Notes: generated by a model from the letters alone, not told the origin. A stretch of DNA of 64,000 nucleotides from Methanococcoides alaskense (GCF_027594145.1 NZ_JAQFFK010000003.1:558001-622000), one strand, 5' to 3'; positions 49,298 to 60,160 are shown, numbered from the stretch's first letter. Numbers and translations are program-made.

Positions 49298-49804
49298 TTT
49301 GCCACTGATGAACGATCACCAGTAGGTGTAAGTGAAGATGGCTTTGTAGATATAAATGACTTCTTAAATGAAGAAAATAACAAATATATTCTAACTCAAA
49401 ATACTATTCAAGTTCCATATTTTGAATCGAAGGGTAACGATATTGGGGAATGTATAGTACATGCCAAACTTTTAGAAAACTATGAAAAAGCATATTGCAT
49501 TGAGTGCATAGACCAATTCATGGAATTCGATGAGTTGAACGATATAATTCAAAAATATTATTCATATTTCAAGAAAAATACTCATTATCTCTCTGCATTT
49601 GGTATCAATCAAGAAACGTGCAATTGGTTTGGCTATGGTCCTTTGAATTTTATTACTGCATTAAAAGTTCATGAAAAAGCTCAATGGACACCCTATAAAA
49701 ACCAGAAAATAACAGGTTGGCCGGAGATGACAATGAGCCGCGGAGATATCATTGTGCAAAATGACGAATTCCTGGGTAAAAAGGGATGGGGTCTCTTTAT
49801 ATAG
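49298..49804 (+). pseudogene. In-frame continuation of the SEFIR gene beyond the TAA
   Basis: The frame stays open for 168 codons straight after the stop (FATDERSPVGVSEDGFVDIN onward) and ends at 49802-49804. The first in-frame ATG is at 49520. The codon bias and AT content match the SEFIR gene. Most likely one gene of about 476 residues was cut by a nonsense mutation. The C-terminal part contains an aromatic-rich stretch (ETCNWFGYGPLNFITALKVH) I do not recognise. Confidence 0.6.
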
Positions 49805-49838
49805 AATAAAGCGCCTCGCTTCGATAAAATGTTATTAA

Positions 49839-52085
<2,247 letters not shown>

Positions 52086-52109
52086 TTTTATTGTGGAAAC
52101 AAAAGGAAG

Positions 52110-52127
52110 CCCCGGTTTCGGCCGGGG
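52110..52127 (+). terminator. GC-rich hairpin after icd
   Basis: CCCCGG and CCGGGG form a six-pair stem with loop TTTCGG. It is a bacterial-style hairpin but lacks a T-run directly after it. It may have come with the transferred gene. Confidence 0.45.
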
Positions 52128-52139
52128 AAATCCTATCCT

Positions 52140-52294
52140 ATGAAGTACTGACACTTGAAGAAGCAGGAGTCTTGTCTGATGCTAATCGTATAGGTGTCAT
52201 TGCAGGAACGATATCTAATGATGGTGGCTTTATTGTAATTGCACCTGACAGATCTACGTTTGTTGTAGCAATCCATCGAGAGATGTTTGTATGA
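52140..52294 (+). pseudogene. Fragment of an unrecognised small gene
   Basis: About 50 open codons ending at 52294 (YEVLTLEEAGVLSDANRIG ... IHREMFV). The region before it holds the icd hairpin, so any original 5' part has been lost or replaced. It ends in an ATGA overlap with the following gene, which suggests that both once formed an operon. No family recognised. Confidence 0.4.
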
Positions 52295-52643
52295 ATGATA
52301 TGTTTGGTGAAGTTGTATTTAGTTACACTTCAAAACAAGCGGTTGAAGATGGTATCCTTTTTGATATCTTACAAGTTAATCCTGAATGGGAGAAGGGAAT
52401 CTTTAGGTACATTACAACTAATCTAATGGCTACATGCAGGCTGATGATATCAATATCCCAAACCTGTTAGACCTTTTGAATCAGGCTACGAATATTGTGC
52501 GGAATACATCTGATGGCTTCAAAGATAAAGCTGAATCGTTTTATTCAGGCAGTATCGAGTTGCCCAGTGGGGAGAAACAGCAGATATTCATATCATTGAA
52601 CGAGTTTGGTAAGTACGCAATTATGTTGTCTGAAGATCATTAA
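52291..52643 (+). pseudogene. DUF6573-like gene with a frameshift
   Basis: The first frame, from ATG 52291, reads MNDMFGEVVFSYTSKQAVED GILFDI, like the N-terminus of DUF6573 proteins, and stops at 52470. The second frame (from about 52425, ATG 52434) gives NLLDLLNQATNIVRNTSDG and ends with YAIMLSEDH, like the family C-terminus. A single shift between 52419 and 52470 joins both into one protein of about 115 residues. DUF6573 proteins occur on plasmids and phages; their function is unknown. Confidence 0.5.
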
Positions 52644-52749
52644 CAATATAATAATTATTATTTTTTAGTTAATTATAAAGTTTGTAATAGCTCTATAATG
52701 TAGTATATTATTATGCACTAATTCAACATTTGTACATTTTGTTAACCTT

Positions 52750-52763
52750 TATCTATATATATC
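52750..52763 (+). promoter_or_regulatory. TATA box for the flavodoxin gene
   Basis: TATCTATATATATC lies about 45 bases before the ATG. The ribosome site is AAGGAGTGAT. Confidence 0.5.
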
Positions 52764-52802
52764 CATACTATCTAATTTTCATATTAGCTAAGGAGTGATT
52801 AC

Positions 52803-53300
52803 ATGAAAACATTAGTAACATATTTTTCACAGACAGGAAATACAAAAAAGATCGCAGAAGCTATTTATGGAGAAATAGCTGGTGAAAAGGAAATCAAAGA
52901 GATCAAGGACGTAAACAATTTAGAAGGCTATGACCTTGTATTTGTAGGTTCTCCAGTAATGGAATTTAACATTCCAAAGAAGGTTACAAATTTTATTTCA
53001 GAGAACGCAGCTGGTAAGAACATGGCATTCTTCATGACTCATGCTGTTCCTGAAGGATTTGAAGCCATACACTCATGGACTGGCTCCATCGAGGATCTCA
53101 CAGCTAGCGGAAATTTCCTTGGTACATTCGAATGTCAGGGAGAACTTGCACAGCCTGTTAAAGAGATGCTCGAAAATTCCGAAGATCCAGAGATGAGGGG
53201 TTTTGCTGCTATGGTGGCTCCTGGTAAGGGACAGCCTGATGAAGCACATGTGCAGAAAGCAAGGGAATTCGCAAAAGAGATTCAGGCAAAGGTCCAGTGA
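52803..53300 (+). CDS. Flavodoxin-family protein
   Basis: 165 residues. The FMN phosphate loop is FSQTGNTKKIAEAI near the N-terminus, and the later VGSPVMEFNIPKKV and FMTHAVPEGFE fit the flavin-binding loops. It probably carries electrons in the cytoplasm with bound FMN. AAGGAGTGAT precedes the ATG and a TATA box lies upstream. Its neighbour on the other strand is a winged-helix regulator and the next forward gene is an iron-sulfur flavoprotein, so this could be a redox-responsive locus. Confidence 0.9.
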   Translation: MKTLVTYFSQTGNTKKIAEAIYGEIAGEKEIKEIKDVNNLEGYDLVFVGSPVMEFNIPKKVTNFISENAAGKNMAFFMTHAVPEGFEAIHSWTGSIEDLTASGNFLGTFECQGELAQPVKEMLENSEDPEMRGFAAMVAPGKGQPDEAHVQKAREFAKEIQAKVQ

Positions 53301-53363
53301 TCGATTATTCCTGTTTTTCTTTTTTTAAATTTTTTAACATTACCCTTTGGTGAATTTTGATTT

Positions 53364-53915
53364 TCAATCCTGCTTACTTTTATCAATACCTTGTATTTTT
53401 ACAATATCTATTAGTGAATTGAGAAGATTATGGCCCTGCAAAACGATTTGATATTCACCTCGCTCTTCACGTTGGCGTATCAATCCTTTGCTTTGCAATT
53501 TATCCAGATGGAACAGAAGATTTCCACCACAAAGTTTTGTAAGTTTTGAAAGTGTAGTAAATGATTTGCCTTCATCATACAATGCTTTTAGAATCTGGAC
53601 TCTTACAGCGCTACTCAATGGATCCCCGATCAAAATGGAGATCTGTTCTTCAGGAAGATCTCTAACTTGTATTTGCTCGTTGCTATCGGGTTGGTAAAAA
53701 TTCATTTTTTGCAACATCTCAATCTGAGTTTCAAAACATGTTTCAGCATGTTGCAAGCAATTGGAACATTGCTTAGATTCCGATGCAAGTTCCTTCATTT
53801 TGTCAAACTTGTCCCTTAGACTTGAAATATTTGTATCTGATAGCTCTCCCTTTTTAGCATAACCAGATAAACTGTCAAAATAATCAATGTAAATAGGTTC
53901 ACAATGTTCCCACAT
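53364..53915 (-). CDS. ArsR-like winged-helix regulator with Cys-rich N-terminal domain
   Basis: 183 residues from ATG 53915. The C-terminal half is a winged helix (about 95-170, DPLSSAVRVQILKALYDEGK, GGNLLFHLDKLQSKGLI). The N-terminal half has Cys in CEPIYID, CSNCLQHAETC, possibly a metal or cluster sensor. The frame is open upstream to about 54050 (KTNSVLNEFKNQCAGDFIEG...HESNECTMWEH) but lacks a start codon. A good ATG with AGGAGG nine bases ahead lies at 54031 but one base out of frame, so the natural N-terminus is probably some 38 residues longer and disturbed by a one-base shift. It lies between two flavoprotein genes. Confidence 0.78.
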   Translation of the reverse strand: MWEHCEPIYIDYFDSLSGYAKKGELSDTNISSLRDKFDKMKELASESKQCSNCLQHAETCFETQIEMLQKMNFYQPDSNEQIQVRDLPEEQISILIGDPLSSAVRVQILKALYDEGKSFTTLSKLTKLCGGNLLFHLDKLQSKGLIRQREERGEYQIVLQGHNLLNSLIDIVKIQGIDKSKQD

Positions 53916-54209
53916 CGTACACTCATTTGATTCATGTTTGATAATAATTAAGTTATTATCTAAAGATCCCTCAATAAAATCTCCAGCACATTGATTCTTG
54001 AATTCATTGAGAACCGAATTTGTTTTGTCATTTGTTACATCCTCCTGTAATTAATCTTGAAATATCTTCTTCACTGGTTTTTGGTACCCAGTTGTTAACG
54101 TATTCTAATTTCCTGAGTTGTCGCCAAAAGATGATGTGTTGTATATATGTAGACCCTAGCGTTAGAAAAATGCACTGACGTGTAATTTGGTACATAATTA
54201 TAACACACA

Positions 54210-54220
54210 CGTATATATCT
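54210..54220 (+). promoter_or_regulatory. TATA box for the iron-sulfur flavoprotein gene
   Basis: CGTATATATCT lies 68-78 bases before the ATG at 54288; the leader would be about 40 bases. The gene has its own GGAGG before the start. Confidence 0.45.
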
Positions 54221-54287
54221 ATGCACACAAATTATTAATTACGATCATTCATGGAAATAGATAGAAACTAATGGAGGAATTTAAAAT

Positions 54288-54989
54288 ATGAAAATACTAG
54301 GTATATCAGGAAGTCCAAGGCCAGAATCACGTTCAGGTTCTATTAAAGTGGTACAAAAAGTTTTAGAGAGCACAGGATGTGACTATGAACTTATTTCACT
54401 GCACGGTAAAAAAATAAATGGCTGTATTGCATGTCTGGCATGTGTTGAAGATAATGTATGTAAAGTAAATGATGACATGAAAACCATGCGTGACAAAATT
54501 GTTGAAGCTGATGCGTATGTTTTGAGTGGTGTAAACTACTACGGTACATTGAACGCATTGATGCATTCTTTCATTGAAAGATGGTGGCAATTCACGCACC
54601 GTGAAAATGATGTCCTCTGGGGAAAGCTTGCAGTTACTGTAAGTCTTGGAGGTTTTAATCCTGCACCACCTGCTGAGATTCTAAATACAATGTGCATAGC
54701 CAACTTGATCAAAGTTATAGATACTGTTGAAGGAATAGGTTCTCTCGGCTGCCACTATTGCGGCCACGGTGAAAACTGCAAAGTAGGAGGACACTATCGT
54801 GTATATGGACCTGACGCACCGATCACTCCAGAAAATATTCCTGATGCTACAAAAGATGAAAAAGTAATGCTTGCAGCTGAACAGGCAGGCAAAAAGCTTG
54901 GTGAACAACTGCGCTCTGCTGATTACAGCCGTGAGAAAACGACGCAAGAAGTTATGCAAGCTATGATGGCTCTAGAAGGACATGAGTAA
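54288..54989 (+). CDS. Iron-sulfur flavoprotein (NADPH-dependent FMN reductase family)
   Basis: 233 residues. The flavin phosphate loop is GISGSPRPESRSGS at the start. A compact Cys cluster (Cys46, 49, 52 and 58, C-x2-C-x2-C-x5-C) fits the [4Fe-4S] site of Isf-type proteins, which pass electrons from ferredoxin or reduce oxygen species in methanogens. A second His/Cys-containing loop lies near GCHYCGHGENC. AGGAGG-like GGAGG lies before the ATG. The divergent Cys-rich regulator suggests redox control. Confidence 0.88.
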   Translation: MKILGISGSPRPESRSGSIKVVQKVLESTGCDYELISLHGKKINGCIACLACVEDNVCKVNDDMKTMRDKIVEADAYVLSGVNYYGTLNALMHSFIERWWQFTHRENDVLWGKLAVTVSLGGFNPAPPAEILNTMCIANLIKVIDTVEGIGSLGCHYCGHGENCKVGGHYRVYGPDAPITPENIPDATKDEKVMLAAEQAGKKLGEQLRSADYSREKTTQEVMQAMMALEGHE

Positions 54990-55106
54990 TTGCAGTAGCT
55001 TATAAGCTGGACTGGTATTTGCTCAAAAAATCGCCATCTGACTTATTATAAAGGCTGTGACAGTGATAATGATTTAACAGGATTAATATAAGGAGTGAGT
55101 TCGAAT

Positions 55107-56315
55107 ATGTCTAAAATAACCATTGAACAGGCCATAAAGGACATCAAGGCCGGGCTTATGGTCATTCTTGTGGATGATGAAGATCGAGAGAATGAAGGGG
55201 ATTTGACCATGGCAGCAGAGGCGGTGACTCCTGAAGCTGTTAATTTTATGGCCAAGTATGGTCGTGGTCTGATCTGCCTTTCCATGACCGGTGAAACGGC
55301 TGACCGGTTGGCCCTTCCCATGATGGTGGAGAATAATACATCTTCCTATGGAACCGGATTTACCGTTTCAATTGAGGCCAAGGTTGGAGTGACCACCGGT
55401 ATTTCTGCTGCAGACAGGGCCACCACCATTCAGGCAGCCATTGCCGATGGTGCAACTGCGGACGATCTTGTTCGGCCTGGCCACATTTTCCCCCTGAGGG
55501 CCAGGGACAATGGTGTCATGGTTCGTGTCGGCCAGACAGAAGGCTCTGTGGATTTGGCGCATCTTGCCGGATGCAAGCCTGCCGGTGTCATCTGTGAGAT
55601 AATGGATGATGACGGTACCATGGCCCGAATGCCCTCCCTGGAAAAATTCAGCGAAAAACATGGCATAGGTATCTGTACAGTGGCAGATCTTGTGAAGTAT
55701 CGGTTGAAGACAGAATCTTTTGTCAGAAAAGCAGCTGAAACCGTTATTCCCACGAAATATGGCGGTGAGTTTCGAATGATCGCCTATGAAAATAATCTGG
55801 ATAACCTTACCCACATCGCAATGGTTAAAGGTGAAATCGATCCTGAAAACGAAATCCTCGTAAGGGTTCATTCAGAATGTATGACAGGAGATATCTTCGG
55901 CTCCATGAGATGTGATTGTGACGATCAACTCCATAAAGCCATGGCCATGGTGGAGGAAGAGGGAAGTGGTGTTATTATTTATCTCAGACAGGAAGGCCGA
56001 GGGATTGGCTTGGTCAATAAACTCAAGGCCTACGAACTCCAGCGCCGGGGATACGACACGGTTGATGCCAATCTTGAGTTGGGATTTGATGCCGATATGA
56101 GGGATTATGGTGTCGGAGCCCAGATTATTGCAGATCTGGGAGTTCGAAAAATGCGTCTGATGACCAACAATCCAACAAAGATAATGGGCCTTGAAGGATA
56201 TGGATTAAATGTGGTGGAACGGGTGCCCATTGAAGTAATGCCTAATGCGTTTAATAATGATTATCTCAATTGTAAACAATTGAAAATGGGACATCTTTTA
56301 AAAAGGGATAGCTAA
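55107..56315 (+). CDS. ribBA: Bifunctional RibBA: DHBP synthase / GTP cyclohydrolase II, bacterial type
   Basis: 402 residues from ATG 55107, with AGGAG(TGA) eight bases upstream; GTG 55095 is an alternative. The DHBP synthase half (1-200) has DDEDRENEGDL and RPGHIFPLRA. The GTP cyclohydrolase II half (205-400) has the zinc ligands in SECMTGDIFGSMRCDCDD and YLRQEGRGIGLVNKLKAY. Both feed riboflavin synthesis. Archaea normally use a stand-alone RibB and a different GTP cyclohydrolase (type III), so this fusion is a transferred bacterial gene. The close likeness to sulfate-reducer-type RibBA is my impression only. Confidence 0.95.
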   Translation: MSKITIEQAIKDIKAGLMVILVDDEDRENEGDLTMAAEAVTPEAVNFMAKYGRGLICLSMTGETADRLALPMMVENNTSSYGTGFTVSIEAKVGVTTGISAADRATTIQAAIADGATADDLVRPGHIFPLRARDNGVMVRVGQTEGSVDLAHLAGCKPAGVICEIMDDDGTMARMPSLEKFSEKHGIGICTVADLVKYRLKTESFVRKAAETVIPTKYGGEFRMIAYENNLDNLTHIAMVKGEIDPENEILVRVHSECMTGDIFGSMRCDCDDQLHKAMAMVEEEGSGVIIYLRQEGRGIGLVNKLKAYELQRRGYDTVDANLELGFDADMRDYGVGAQIIADLGVRKMRLMTNNPTKIMGLEGYGLNVVERVPIEVMPNAFNNDYLNCKQLKMGHLLKRDS

Positions 56316-56371
56316 TTATTAATTTATGATCAATGATTGGCCTACTTTTCTTTTTCAATCAAGTTATTGGC

Positions 56372-56623
56372 ATGAATTTAAAAGAATTTATTAAATACTT
56401 TGATAAAATACAGGTAGAATATCCTGAGAAAAGTATTAAATTTGTGAGGGCTGTAGCAGAGGACAATTTGGTTGCTTTGCATACACATCAAATATGGCCC
56501 GGCAACGAAGAATATGTTACAATGGATTTTTTCAGATTTGATTGTGATGGCAAGATAGTTGAGCACTGGGACAGCATACAACAAATTCCTGAAGAATCTG
56601 CGAATAATAATGGAATGTACTAA
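56372..56623 (+). pseudogene. SnoaL-like (NTF2-fold) gene, N-terminal part missing
   Basis: The open frame begins at 56333 but family-like sequence starts at the ATG 56372 with LKEFIKYFDKIQVEYPEKSI and runs to HWDSIQQIPEESANNNGMY. Full-length relatives carry about 50 further residues upstream (usually ending before a QHNP-like motif), which are absent here. It is probably a truncated remnant following ribBA, although a translated short protein cannot be excluded. Confidence 0.6.
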
Positions 56624-56813
56624 TCCATAAAATGGATATTGTTGGTTGACTTTAGGAATAGAGATAAGCTTGAGCTAGCAAGTCAATTGATGTTATGAAT
56701 GGAAGAAGATGGTTTTTTCCAATTTCAATATATGTTATGTAATTTCCTCATCATATGTTATATATAGCATGTGATAATTATACCCATTAGATAACATGCG
56801 AATATGTCGCAAG

Positions 56814-56961
56814 ATGCTTGATTACCTCGGAAAATCCGATAAGTCCGCAGCTATCTTCAAAGCAACAGAAGAGGCATTGGCGATGTAAATCTCTCACCTA
56901 TGACCTTGGTGGAAATACAGCTCTCCGCGAGATGACTGACGCTATCATCTCAAAGTTGTAA
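56814..56961 (+). pseudogene. Decayed C-terminus of an isocitrate/isopropylmalate dehydrogenase gene
   Basis: From 56814 one frame reads MLDYLGKSDKSAAIFKATEE and ALAM before a stop at 56886. The next frame, from 56893, reads LTYDLGGNTALREMTDAIIS and KL, with a stop at 56959-56961. Together they match the last 45 residues of the ordinary IDH/IPMDH family (TYDLGGNA-like, then EM-DAII). The upstream 200 bases show no further gene sequence. This is consistent with a resident enzyme lost except for its tail. Confidence 0.65.
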
Positions 56962-56977
56962 ATTAAAAATTATACGT

Positions 56978-57041
56978 AAGTCCGGCTCTGGCGAGAATGG
57001 GACTTTTTCGCATAAGGCTTAACGCCTTATGCACCTTCTTT
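56978..57041 (+). terminator. Two consecutive hairpins with T-runs
   Basis: AAGTCC/GGACTT (56978-57005) is followed by TTTT. GCATAAGGC/GCCTTATGC is a perfect nine-pair stem (57010-57032) before a T-rich stretch. They stand after the IDH remnant, probably its old terminator, and may also serve the convergent MscS gene. Confidence 0.6.
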
Positions 57042-57081
57042 TAATTGTTCGCTCTCCGTTAACCAAATGAGATAGTTTTAT

Positions 57082-58269
57082 TTAGTCAATATTTTCTTTC
57101 AATTTCTCAAGAAGTTTTTCCATCCCATTGTCCATCTCTTCTAATCTTGAATCGACATACTGAAGCGTTTTAAGTTTTATAGCATCAGGGGTTTTATCAT
57201 CTTCTTTTTCAAAAGTTTCTTTCATGGTCTTGAACGAGTTTCCCAGTTCTGCCTTTTGGTTCTCGATGGATCCTATCTCTTCTTGTTCTGATGTGAAAAT
57301 ATCAGCATTTGGGGTCGTACTGAAAAGAGATCTGAATTCTGCAATTTTATTATCAAGACTTTCCATGGTCATATCTATCTTCTTGATAAGCTCTGCACCT
57401 ATGGCTTTGTCAAATATTATATCTTCAGTTGACATTTTCGGCACATACTCATCAGAAGGTGCAGGTACATTTTCCTTCGTATCGCATGCCGGGCAGGATG
57501 GTATGAATACAGCATTTTTATCATACACTCTCTGGTTCATGAAGGTGGGTGAAACGATCTCAATATCATCTTCATGAAGGGCATCAATAACTGCTTTTTT
57601 AAGATCTGATCTTTTTGTGATCAATCCTGATATGTCCCGAAGAAGGCCTCCTACTTTGTATGTTACAGCATGATCATTTAGTTCTGTGACATGTACAAAT
57701 GGACTTTCAAGTTCTGTTCTTTCTGCTGCTCTTATCAGATCCTTTTCGATATGTTTCCATGGTGTGTCGTATCCCAATGAAACGGTGGCAGAAATAATTG
57801 TTCCCGATGTGCTTATTGTGACCAGTGGATTTGAGACGAGTTTCAGGTTTGGGATGTTTATCAGATCACGGTCAATGGACTGTATTTGTGTGTGAAGCAT
57901 GGATATGTTCGAGACTTTCCCAAATTCGTCTCCTATTCTTATATAGTCACCTGTTTTGAATGGTCTTATAAGGTTCAACATCATACCTGACATGCCGTTT
58001 GCAACAAATGTTGTCGACGACAGTGCAATGGTAGCACCGAGTAGTATTCCTAAAAAGCTCAAAAGGGTTTGTTTTGAATTATCTGTTATTGGCAATGTGA
58101 GTAATATCAGAACAATTCCAAGAAGAGTGGCTACGGAAAGTATGATCTGTTTTATCATTTTGTCCCGGGTTAATATGGTGGTTTTCCGGAGAATGTAGCT
58201 TAATACTGTAAGAAGAACGAACAATGCAATTATTGTATAGATCGTTAGTTGATATTCTCCAAATAACAT
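57082..58269 (-). CDS. MscS-family mechanosensitive channel
   Basis: 395 residues. Three membrane segments (about residues 7-27, 41-60 and 66-92) precede the pore-lining helix region (LSSTTFVANGMSGMMLNLIRPFKTGDYIRIGDEFG), whose Ala/Gly helix and beta domain are diagnostic of MscS. The C-terminal part forms the cytoplasmic vestibule and is followed by an extended charged helical tail (about 300-395) not found in E. coli MscS. It would release solutes on osmotic downshock. A CPACDTKE motif lies near residue 260. Confidence 0.92.
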   Translation of the reverse strand: MLFGEYQLTIYTIIALFVLLTVLSYILRKTTILTRDKMIKQIILSVATLLGIVLILLTLPITDNSKQTLLSFLGILLGATIALSSTTFVANGMSGMMLNLIRPFKTGDYIRIGDEFGKVSNISMLHTQIQSIDRDLINIPNLKLVSNPLVTISTSGTIISATVSLGYDTPWKHIEKDLIRAAERTELESPFVHVTELNDHAVTYKVGGLLRDISGLITKRSDLKKAVIDALHEDDIEIVSPTFMNQRVYDKNAVFIPSCPACDTKENVPAPSDEYVPKMSTEDIIFDKAIGAELIKKIDMTMESLDNKIAEFRSLFSTTPNADIFTSEQEEIGSIENQKAELGNSFKTMKETFEKEDDKTPDAIKLKTLQYVDSRLEEMDNGMEKLLEKLKENID

Positions 58270-58483
58270 GCTCTTACTCCCCTAGGTCCCGAACTCACTA
58301 ATTAAAGAACAACAGTAATTTTGTATTTCTATCTATAAAAGCCTGTTCAATTATCGGTGACTATATACTTTGGTAGGGGATGATCTATAGAGCTAAAGCT
58401 ATTGCCGGGATATAATATCGCTTTGATGATCATCGAATTTTAAAAAAAGAATGTTGCTTATCCGCATATTAGCGGACAAGCTT

Positions 58484-59761
58484 TCAGAGAGTCTTTCTTG
58501 CCATGCTTTTCTCAACGATAGGCTCGAAGAGGAAGTATTTTTCAACGTATGCCTGTATCTCTTCATCGGAAATACATGATACACGTTTCTCATTGTTGTA
58601 AAGGTCCTGTATATCCGTTTGTATAGCCCTGAGGCGTGGATCGTTCTTTTCGACACTGATATTAACGTCCAGCAGGTCATGAAGTGTATCCTCTACCTTG
58701 AAACGCAGAACCTCAATGCCTGATGAATCGCCTATAAGGAAAGCCCTCTTTCCTCCAACGACTTCCGGTGGATAGGGTTCATAGGTGAATGGGTTCTTGA
58801 TGACGCCTGCTGTGTGGATGCCGGATTCGTGTGCAAAGACATTGTTCCCTACAACGGATTTGTTCCTTGGTATCCTTATGCCTATCTCACTTTGCATGAA
58901 TTTAGCAAATTCGAAAAGGGATTCGAGATTGTACTTATCAAAGCCTTCTATCCTCCTTCCAAGGAATAGCAACAACTTTTCCAATTCAGCATTACCTGCA
59001 CGTTCGCCGATGCCGAGGAAAGTCACATTTGACCAGTTGGCACCGTGCCAGTATCCAGCAATGGAATTTGCTACAGCAAGACCGAAATCATCGTGACAAT
59101 GGGTTTCGATATTGACAGCTTTTAGTTCTTCCTTGACATGTCTGACCATCTCGGGTATGCCGAATGGTTCTTCCACATCTACAAATGGAACTCCGAATCC
59201 AATGGTGTCACAAAGACGGATGGTGCATTTTGGATCGATCTCAAGGATCTTCTTGATCATTGGATAGACAAAATTAGTGTTATCCGCACGTGTCATATCT
59301 TCAATATGTGCACGTGTCCTAAGCCCGTGGTCTACCGCATATTGTAATGCATCAAGGTATTTTTCCTCGGCAGCTTCCCTGCTTGGCAGTCCCATTTTGT
59401 CAAAAATGTGTACATCTGAGACGGACATCAATATTCCCGTCTCTTCGATAGCACCGATATCCAGTACCAGATCAATGTCGCTGATGGCAGCCCTTGCCCA
59501 ACCGGTGACCTCCGGGAACTCATAACCCCTGTCCAACATCATGCTAATGGCGTTTCTGTCACGGTCATTATACACAAATGTCTCAAGTTTTTCAATTCCG
59601 ATGTTGTGAAGATACTCATAGATCTTTACTTTGTGATCTGCCTTTAATACAATACCAGGCATCTGAGCTCCATCACGTAGGGTACTATCACTTATGCTTA
59701 CTTCCTGTCCCTTTGGGAGCTTGATCTTTGGAAGATCTTCATAAGTTTTGTATAATTTCAT
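58484..59761 (-). CDS. Re-citrate synthase-like / homocitrate synthase family enzyme
   Basis: 425 residues of the HMGL-like acyltransferase family. Metal ligands are SDSTLRDGAQMPG and THCHDDFGLAVANS; GIHTAGVIKNP also fits. Stretches such as YEFPEVTGWARA, ETGILMSVSDVHIF, RAHIEDMTRADNTNFVYP and RLCDTIGFGVPF resemble the Re-specific citrate synthase of Clostridium kluyveri, more than the usual isopropylmalate or homocitrate synthases. I therefore prefer acetyl-CoA + oxaloacetate to citrate, but homocitrate or citramalate synthesis is possible. It would feed the isocitrate dehydrogenase nearby for glutamate synthesis. Start is the ATG at 59761 with AGGAGG upstream. Confidence 0.8.
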   Translation of the reverse strand: MKLYKTYEDLPKIKLPKGQEVSISDSTLRDGAQMPGIVLKADHKVKIYEYLHNIGIEKLETFVYNDRDRNAISMMLDRGYEFPEVTGWARAAISDIDLVLDIGAIEETGILMSVSDVHIFDKMGLPSREAAEEKYLDALQYAVDHGLRTRAHIEDMTRADNTNFVYPMIKKILEIDPKCTIRLCDTIGFGVPFVDVEEPFGIPEMVRHVKEELKAVNIETHCHDDFGLAVANSIAGYWHGANWSNVTFLGIGERAGNAELEKLLLFLGRRIEGFDKYNLESLFEFAKFMQSEIGIRIPRNKSVVGNNVFAHESGIHTAGVIKNPFTYEPYPPEVVGGKRAFLIGDSSGIEVLRFKVEDTLHDLLDVNISVEKNDPRLRAIQTDIQDLYNNEKRVSCISDEEIQAYVEKYFLFEPIVEKSMARKTL

Positions 59762-60160
59762 AAAATACCTCCTTGAATGTGTACGACTGTGAAACTTTGT
59801 AGTTTAAGGCATCACAGGTCCTTTATATTTCTTGGTGACAAAACGGTTTAAGAACAGTCCGTTTTTTTGAATAGGAACCTGTCTGTAAAAAACATCATAT
59901 CTAATTGAGTTTTCTTTTTGATTTAACACCTGTAATACTTTATCCTTAAAATGTCTTTCTTTTTCAAGCCGCCTGGGCTGTGCCGCATCACTTAGTTTAT
60001 TCTTCGAAAGTTTACACTGTTTCCCGGCGGTTATTCAGATGTGATATACCCCTCTATTTTTATTTATTTTTTTAAAGTTTACGCTGTTACTGTTTATTTG
60101 TCATTGCAAATTTGATATGGGGTGGCTTCAATTAACAATTATTACCCAATATGTATACAA

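Noticed and set aside
54028-54228. Minus-strand 66-codon ORF upstream of the regulator
   Set aside because: It consists of AT-rich promoter sequence read as hydrophobic codons; no support as a gene.
54990-55106. FMN riboswitch before ribBA
   Set aside because: The leader is only about 110 bases and none of the conserved riboswitch stretches is visible.
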